Assembly (NCBI RefSeq): GCF_003952465.1
Contig: NZ_CP034448.1
Location: 6,239,001 to 6,303,000 of the forward strand
Direction: 5' to 3'
DNA: 64,000 bases
Source: Mesorhizobium sp. M1B.F.Ca.ET.045.04.1.1
GTDB lineage: Bacteria > Pseudomonadota > Alphaproteobacteria > Rhizobiales > Rhizobiaceae
Of this stretch, positions 59,483 through 64,000 are shown in pieces (position 1 is the first letter of the stretch; the number at the start of each line of letters is the position of its first letter). The notes under the pieces are model-generated. The model was not told where the DNA came from. It did no database searches and worked only from the letters and a program-made list of their open reading frames with translations. The position numbers and the translations under genes are program-made.

Positions 59483-59610
59483 GGCAGCCTCCATTTGCCG
59501 CGCAGCCTAGCACGTTCCTGCCGCGGCACGGACTCAATATTGTTCAACAGTGAACCGTTTTCCAGTCGAGTGCATGGGCCAGAGCAACACGATCGGTTGA
59601 TCCCCTGCCG

Positions 59611-59642
59611 ATTTTTTATTGATTGATCCGTCAATAAAAAAT
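59611..59642. promoter_or_regulatory. Probable BetI operator
   Basis: ATTTTTTATTGA (59611-59622) and TCAATAAAAAAT (59631-59642) are perfect inverted copies, 12 bp each, around an 8-bp spacer. The centre TTGATTGATC-like pattern with TCAAT ends matches how BetI sites look in other proteobacteria. It is 28 bp upstream of the betI start. Confidence 0.7.
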
Positions 59643-59669
59643 AATCTCAACGGGAACTGGATCTACCAT

Positions 59670-60260
59670 ATGCCGAAAATCGGAATGGAACCGCTGCGCC
59701 GAAAGGCGCTGATCGACGCGACGATCTCGGCGATCGGCGAGCGCGGTTCGCTGGACGTGACCATGTCGGAGATCGCCGGCCGCGCCGGCGTGTCCTCGGC
59801 GCTCGCGCATCACTATTTCGGCGCCAAGGACGAATTGCTGTTCGCGACGATGCGGCACATCCTTGCCGCGCTCAACGCCGATACAAGGCGCGCGCTTCGC
59901 CTCGCCGCCACACCGCGCCAGCGCGTCTCGGCCATGGTCGCGGTCAGTTTCTCCGACGAGCAGTTCCAGCCCGAAACAATAGCCGCATGGCTCGCCTTCT
60001 ATGTCGAGGCGCAGCAGTCTTCCGCCTTGCGGCGCCTGTTGCGCGTCTATGCGCGGCGGCTCAATTCCAACCTGATGAGCGGGCTGACCGGCATCCTGCC
60101 GAGGGCCGAGGCTGACCGTGTGGCGGAGGCGACAGCGGCGCTGATCGACGGGCTCTACATCCGGCGCGCGCTGAAGGACGGCGTGCCTAACGCGCAGAGC
60201 GCGATCGCACTCATCGAAGACTATCTCGAAACCAAGCTCAACGGACGGAACCTGCCTTGA
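59670..60260 (+). CDS. betI: Choline-responsive TetR-type repressor BetI
   Basis: 196 aa from ATG 59670; a TTG at 59619 would add 17 odd residues that overlap the operator. The start MPKIGMEPLRRKALIDATIS and the HTH MSEIAGRAGVSSALAHHYFG, followed by KDELLFATMRHILAALN, are BetI hallmarks. BetI represses the bet genes and is released by choline. It overlaps betC by four bases (TTGA). The inverted repeat at 59611-59642 is its likely site. Confidence 0.93.
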   Translation: MPKIGMEPLRRKALIDATISAIGERGSLDVTMSEIAGRAGVSSALAHHYFGAKDELLFATMRHILAALNADTRRALRLAATPRQRVSAMVAVSFSDEQFQPETIAAWLAFYVEAQQSSALRRLLRVYARRLNSNLMSGLTGILPRAEADRVAEATAALIDGLYIRRALKDGVPNAQSAIALIEDYLETKLNGRNLP

Positions 60261-61786
60261 CGACTCGACGACCCAATTTCCTGATCGTCATGGTCGATCA
60301 GCTCAATGGCACACTTTTCCCTGATGGCCCAGCGGATTTCTTGCACGTGCCGCACCTCAAGGCGCTCGCCGCCCGCTCGGCGCGCTTTGCCAACAACTAC
60401 ACCGCCTCGCCGCTCTGCGCGCCCGGCCGCGCCTCCTTCATGAGCGGCCAGCTGCCGTCGCGCACCGGGGTCTATGACAACGCCGCCGAGTTCGCCTCGT
60501 CGATCCCGACCTTCGCGCATCATCTGCGCGGCGCCGGCTACTACACCTGCCTGTCCGGCAAGATGCATTTCGTCGGGCCGGACCAGTTGCATGGCTTCGA
60601 GGAGCGGCTGACCACCGACATCTATCCCGCCGATTTCGGCTGGACGCCGGATTACCGCAAACCCGGCGAGCGCATCGACTGGTGGTACCACAATCTGGGC
60701 TCGGTCACCGGAGCCGGCGTCGCCGAGACCACCAACCAGATGGAATATGACGACGAGGTGGTGTTCCTGGCCTCGCAGAAGCTCTACCAGCTTTCGCGCG
60801 AGCAGGACGATGCCAACCGTCGGCCCTGGTGCGTTACGGTATCGCTATCCCACCCGCACGACCCCTATGTCGCGCGCAAGCAGTATTGGGATCTCTATGA
60901 GAACTGCCAGGCGCTCGACCCGGAGACGGGCTTTATCCCACATGACGAGCAGGACACCCACTCGCAGCGGCTCTATCGCGCCAGCGACTATCAGGCCTTC
61001 GAGATCACGCCCGAGCAGGTGCGCCGTTCCCGGCGCGGCTATTTCGCCAACATTTCCTATGTCGACGACAAGCTCGGCGAGCTTCTGGACGTTCTCAAGC
61101 GCACCCGCATGCTCGGCGACACCACCATCCTGTTCTGCTCGGATCACGGCGACATGCTGGGCGAGCGTGGCCTGTGGTTCAAGATGAGCTTCTTCGAGGG
61201 TTCCGCGCGCGTGCCGCTGATGATCGCGGGCGAAGGCGTGCCGGCCGGCCTCGTCGAGGCGCCGGTCTCCAATCTCGACGTGACGCCGACGCTCTGCGAC
61301 CTCGCCGGCATCGACATCGCTGCAATCGCGCCGTGGACCGACGGCCAGTCGCTGCTGCCGCTTCTCAACGGCGAGGCGCGCACCGCGCCGGTGCTGATGG
61401 AATACGCCGCCGAAGGCTCCTACGCGCCGCTGGTCGCGATCCGCGACGGCAAATACAAGTTCGTCCATTGCGAGCTCGATGCGCCGCAACTGTTCGATCT
61501 CGAGGCCGACCCGCTCGAGCGCGACAACCTCGCCGGCGATCCGGCGAATGCTACGTTGGTTGCCGCGTTCATGGAGAAGGTCCGGGCCCGCTGGGACATG
61601 GCCGGCTTCGACGCCTCGGTCCGCGAAAGCCAGGCGCGCCGCTGGGTCGTCTACCCGGCTTTGCGCAACGGGGCCTATTACCCCTGGGATTTCCAGCCGC
61701 TGCAGAAGGCCTCGGAGCGCTACATGCGCAATCACATGAACCTCGACAATCTCGAAGAGAGCAAAAGGTATCCGCGAGGCGAATGA
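60257..61786 (+). CDS. betC: Choline-sulfatase
   Basis: 509 aa from TTG 60257. Sulfatase signature with the formylglycine Cys54: LCAPGRASFMSGQLPSRTG, the same position as known for Sinorhizobium BetC. Metal-binding MVDQLNGTLF at the start and the CSDHGDMLGERGLWFKMSFF segment are standard. It hydrolyses choline-O-sulfate to choline and sulfate in the cytoplasm. An unlinked formylglycine-generating step is needed. It overlaps betI and the next gene by four bases. Confidence 0.95.
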   Translation: MTTRRPNFLIVMVDQLNGTLFPDGPADFLHVPHLKALAARSARFANNYTASPLCAPGRASFMSGQLPSRTGVYDNAAEFASSIPTFAHHLRGAGYYTCLSGKMHFVGPDQLHGFEERLTTDIYPADFGWTPDYRKPGERIDWWYHNLGSVTGAGVAETTNQMEYDDEVVFLASQKLYQLSREQDDANRRPWCVTVSLSHPHDPYVARKQYWDLYENCQALDPETGFIPHDEQDTHSQRLYRASDYQAFEITPEQVRRSRRGYFANISYVDDKLGELLDVLKRTRMLGDTTILFCSDHGDMLGERGLWFKMSFFEGSARVPLMIAGEGVPAGLVEAPVSNLDVTPTLCDLAGIDIAAIAPWTDGQSLLPLLNGEARTAPVLMEYAAEGSYAPLVAIRDGKYKFVHCELDAPQLFDLEADPLERDNLAGDPANATLVAAFMEKVRARWDMAGFDASVRESQARRWVVYPALRNGAYYPWDFQPLQKASERYMRNHMNLDNLEESKRYPRGE

Positions 61787-62793
61787 TGGCAGACGTTCTC
61801 GTTCCCACCCTCGACCATCTGAAACAGGCCTATGCCGTGACGTCTGCGGCCACGCAGGTGACGCCGCTGCTGGAGTCGGCGGCACTCGCCAAAGAGACGG
61901 GCGCGACGCGCGTCTTCGTCAAGCCGGAATCGCTGCAATGGGCGGGCTCCTTCAAGGTGCGCGGTGCCTATTGGCGGCTGAAGCGGCTGTCGCCCGACGA
62001 AGCGAGGACGGGCGTTGTCGCTTATTCCTCCGGCAATTTCGCGCAGGGGCTGGCGGCCGCCGGACAGGCGCTCGGCATTCCAGTCACCATCGTCATGCCG
62101 ATCGATGCGCCGGCCGCCAAGCGCGATGCCACCGCCGGCTATGGCGCGCGCGTCGTGCTCACCGACCACGGCGACCGCGCCCGTGAGGAAGTGGCCGCCG
62201 CCAAGGCGCGCGAGATCGCCGAGACCGAGCATCTCACTTTGCTCCATCCCTTCGACGACCCCGAGATCGTCGCCGGCCAGGCCGGTGCAGGGCTGGAAGC
62301 GCTCGACCAGTTGGCGGCGAAGAAGACGCATGCCGACCTCGTGTTCTGCTCTGTCGGCGGCGGCGGGCTGATCGGCGGCGTCGCGCTCGCGTTCCACTAT
62401 CTGTCGCCGAATACGGAAATCATTGCCGTCGAACCTGAAGGCTTCAACGGCATGGGCTCGTCGCTGGCGCATGGCGCGATCGAAACCATGCCGATCGGAC
62501 CGAAATCGATCTGCGACGGGTTGATGGCGCGCAAGCCCGGCGATGCGCCCTTCGCGGCTGTGAGCACGGCGGGTGTGCGTGGCATCACCGTCGACGACGC
62601 CGCGGTGCGGCGGGCAATGAAGATCGCCTTCGAGCGGACGAAGCTGGTGCTCGAACCGTCCGGCGCGGCGTCGCTGGCGGCACTGCTGGGCGGCAAGGTG
62701 GATGTGGCGGGCAAAACCGTCCTCGTGGTAGCAACCGGCGGCAATGTCTCGCTCGCCGATTTCATCTCGCATATGAACGATGGGCGCATATGA
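61783..62793 (+). CDS. Threonine/serine dehydratase-like PLP enzyme
   Basis: 336 aa from ATG 61783 (ATG 61786 is equally possible). Fold-type II features: the PLP lysine in GSFKVRGAYWRLKRL, the SSGNFAQGLAAAGQALG phosphate motif, SVGGGGLIGGVALAF and EPSGAASLAALL. No ACT domain, so it is the short catabolic type, which deaminates threonine or serine; racemase activity is also possible. It sits between betC and betA, where betB is usual in Sinorhizobium, and overlaps betC by four bases. Confidence 0.9.
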   Translation: MMADVLVPTLDHLKQAYAVTSAATQVTPLLESAALAKETGATRVFVKPESLQWAGSFKVRGAYWRLKRLSPDEARTGVVAYSSGNFAQGLAAAGQALGIPVTIVMPIDAPAAKRDATAGYGARVVLTDHGDRAREEVAAAKAREIAETEHLTLLHPFDDPEIVAGQAGAGLEALDQLAAKKTHADLVFCSVGGGGLIGGVALAFHYLSPNTEIIAVEPEGFNGMGSSLAHGAIETMPIGPKSICDGLMARKPGDAPFAAVSTAGVRGITVDDAAVRRAMKIAFERTKLVLEPSGAASLAALLGGKVDVAGKTVLVVATGGNVSLADFISHMNDGRI

Positions 62794-62796
62794 ACA

Positions 62797-64000
62797 ATGC
62801 TTGAAGCGGATTTCGTCATCATCGGCTCCGGCTCGGCCGGTTCGGCCATGGCCTACCGGCTGTCGGAAGACGGCAAGCATTCGGTGATCGTCATCGAGTT
62901 CGGCGGCACGGATATCGGACCGCTGATCCAGATGCCGTCGGCGCTGTCGATCCCGCTCAACATGAGCCTTTACGACTGGGGTTTTGCCAGCGAGCCCGAG
63001 CCGCATCTTGGCGGCCGGGTGCTCGCTACGCCGCGCGGCAAGGTGATCGGCGGCTCGTCCTCGATCAACGGCATGGTCTATGTGCGCGGCCATGCGCGCG
63101 ACTTCGACCATTGGGCTGAACAGGGCGCCGTCGGCTGGGGTTTTGCAGACGTGCTTCCCTATTTCAAGCGCATGGAGGATTCCGACGGCGGCGAGGACGG
63201 CTGGCGGGGCAAGAGCGGCCCGCTGCATGTGCAGCGCGGCACGCGCAAGAACCCGCTCTACGGCGCCTTCATGGAGGCCGGCCGCCAGGCCGGTTTCGAG
63301 CTGACCGACGACTATAACGGATCGAAGCAGGAAGGCTTCGGCCCGATGGAGCAGACCATTTTGGGCGGCCGCCGCTGGTCGGCGGCCAACGCCTATCTGA
63401 AGCCGGCGCTCAGGCGAAAGAATGTGAGTCTGGTCAAGGGCTTCGCCCGACGTGTGGTGATCGAGAATCAACGCGCCATCGGCGTCGAAATCGAAGCTAA
63501 CAAACAGATTCAGGTCGTTAAGGCGCGACGTGAGGTGATCGTTGCGGCATCGTCGATCAATTCGCCGAAGATCCTGATGCTGTCCGGCATCGGCCCGGGC
63601 GCGCATCTCCAGGAGAACGGCATAAAGGTGATTGCCGACCGGCCGGGCGTGGGCGGCAATCTGCAAGACCATCTGGAGCTCTACATCCAGCAGGAAGCGA
63701 CCAAGCCGATCACGTTGAATTCGGTGCTCAACCCGTTCTCCAAGGCGATGATCGGTGCGCAATGGCTGTTCTTCAAGACCGGCCTCGGCGCGACCAACCA
63801 TTTCGAGGCGGCCGCCTTCGTGCGTTCGCAGGCCGGCGTCGACTATCCCGATATCCAGTACCACTTCATCCCGGCTGCGGTGCGCTATGACGGCAAAAAG
63901 GCGGCGAAGTCGCATGGCTTCCAGGCGCATGTCGGGCCGATGCGCTCCAAGTCGCGCGGCTCGGTGAGCCTGCGCTCGCCCGACCCGAAGGCCAAGCCGG
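62797..64000 (+). CDS. betA: Choline dehydrogenase (3' end cut)
   Basis: First 401 residues of a ~550-aa GMC flavoprotein, open to the window edge. FAD-binding FVIIGSGSAGSAMAYRLSED at the N-terminus, GMC signature 1 (GKVIGGSSSINGMVYVRGHA) and signature 2 (AASSINSPKILMLSGIGPG). It oxidises choline to betaine aldehyde, using a membrane-linked acceptor. It starts 3 bp after the dehydratase-like gene. betB is not in the window. Confidence 0.93.
   Translation, partial: MLEADFVIIGSGSAGSAMAYRLSEDGKHSVIVIEFGGTDIGPLIQMPSALSIPLNMSLYDWGFASEPEPHLGGRVLATPRGKVIGGSSSINGMVYVRGHARDFDHWAEQGAVGWGFADVLPYFKRMEDSDGGEDGWRGKSGPLHVQRGTRKNPLYGAFMEAGRQAGFELTDDYNGSKQEGFGPMEQTILGGRRWSAANAYLKPALRRKNVSLVKGFARRVVIENQRAIGVEIEANKQIQVVKARREVIVAASSINSPKILMLSGIGPGAHLQENGIKVIADRPGVGGNLQDHLELYIQQEATKPITLNSVLNPFSKAMIGAQWLFFKTGLGATNHFEAAAFVRSQAGVDYPDIQYHFIPAAVRYDGKKAAKSHGFQAHVGPMRSKSRGSVSLRSPDPKAKP

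Overview
The window is high-GC chromosomal DNA of a Mesorhizobium-like alphaproteobacterium (order Hyphomicrobiales). This rests on protein families that travel together in rhizobia: MucR/Ros zinc-finger regulator, BetI-BetC-BetA choline-sulfate genes, rhizobial-type asparaginase, DUF1491, DUF5330, DUF930 and TIGR03808 proteins, and many short palindromic intergenic repeats of the RIME kind. I see no rRNA, tRNA, CRISPR array, prophage or replication origin. Genus assignment is inference.

Layout. 1-13.6 kb: a dimethylglycine/sarcosine dehydrogenase-like gene cut by the window start, divergent from a TetR gene with a double operator between them; a bifunctional class A penicillin-binding protein; a TonB-like DUF930 protein; RidA; a DUF1214/DUF1254 pair; DUF2336 and DUF1491 proteins; a peptidoglycan-binding protein overlapping a PAS-type histidine kinase. 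14-29 kb: SufE, MucR, an oligopeptidase B-like protease, a SET protein, two cytochromes c, an intact IS3-family element (20865-22290) inserted in the loop of a terminator beside sodB, an aminotransferase, a haloacid dehalogenase, an L,D-transpeptidase, and a MocR/PaiB/LysE group.

29.3-40.5 kb is the most interesting block. Four overlapping plus-strand genes encode a UPF0104 membrane protein, a HAD-UbiA fusion, a DprE1-like FAD oxidoreductase and a DprE2-like SDR. Together they look like a complete route to polyprenyl-phosphoryl-D-arabinose, the donor mycobacteria use for arabinan. Facing them is a minus-strand set with an arylsulfotransferase-like protein, a sulfotransferase, two membrane proteins and a DUF4185 protein (the family that includes D-arabinan-cleaving GH183 enzymes), followed by a polytopic GT-C-like membrane protein. 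I infer a cell-surface, possibly sulfated, D-arabinose-containing glycan system.

40.5-48 kb is a surface operon: a 1259-aa trimeric autotransporter adhesin with a small co-translated upstream gene, an IalB-like protein and two small exported or anchored proteins, with an AraC-type regulator upstream. 48-57 kb: a HerA-like ATPase flanked by two near-identical 108-bp repeats, methylmalonyl-CoA mutase (mutA-mutB), an orphan AbrB-type antitoxin, a GreA/GreB-like factor, a TAT-exported parallel-beta protein and a TacA/TacT-type toxin-antitoxin pair. 57-64 kb: asparaginase, thiolase, then betI-betC-threonine dehydratase-like-betA (cut by the window end), with a 12+12 bp inverted repeat as probable BetI operator.

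Repeats are abundant. Two copies of a ~390-bp MITE-like element (25826-26218 and 53911-54296, opposite orientation) have terminal repeats that supply the TAG stop codons of neighbouring genes. A 64-bp unit is repeated in tandem at 14517-14694.
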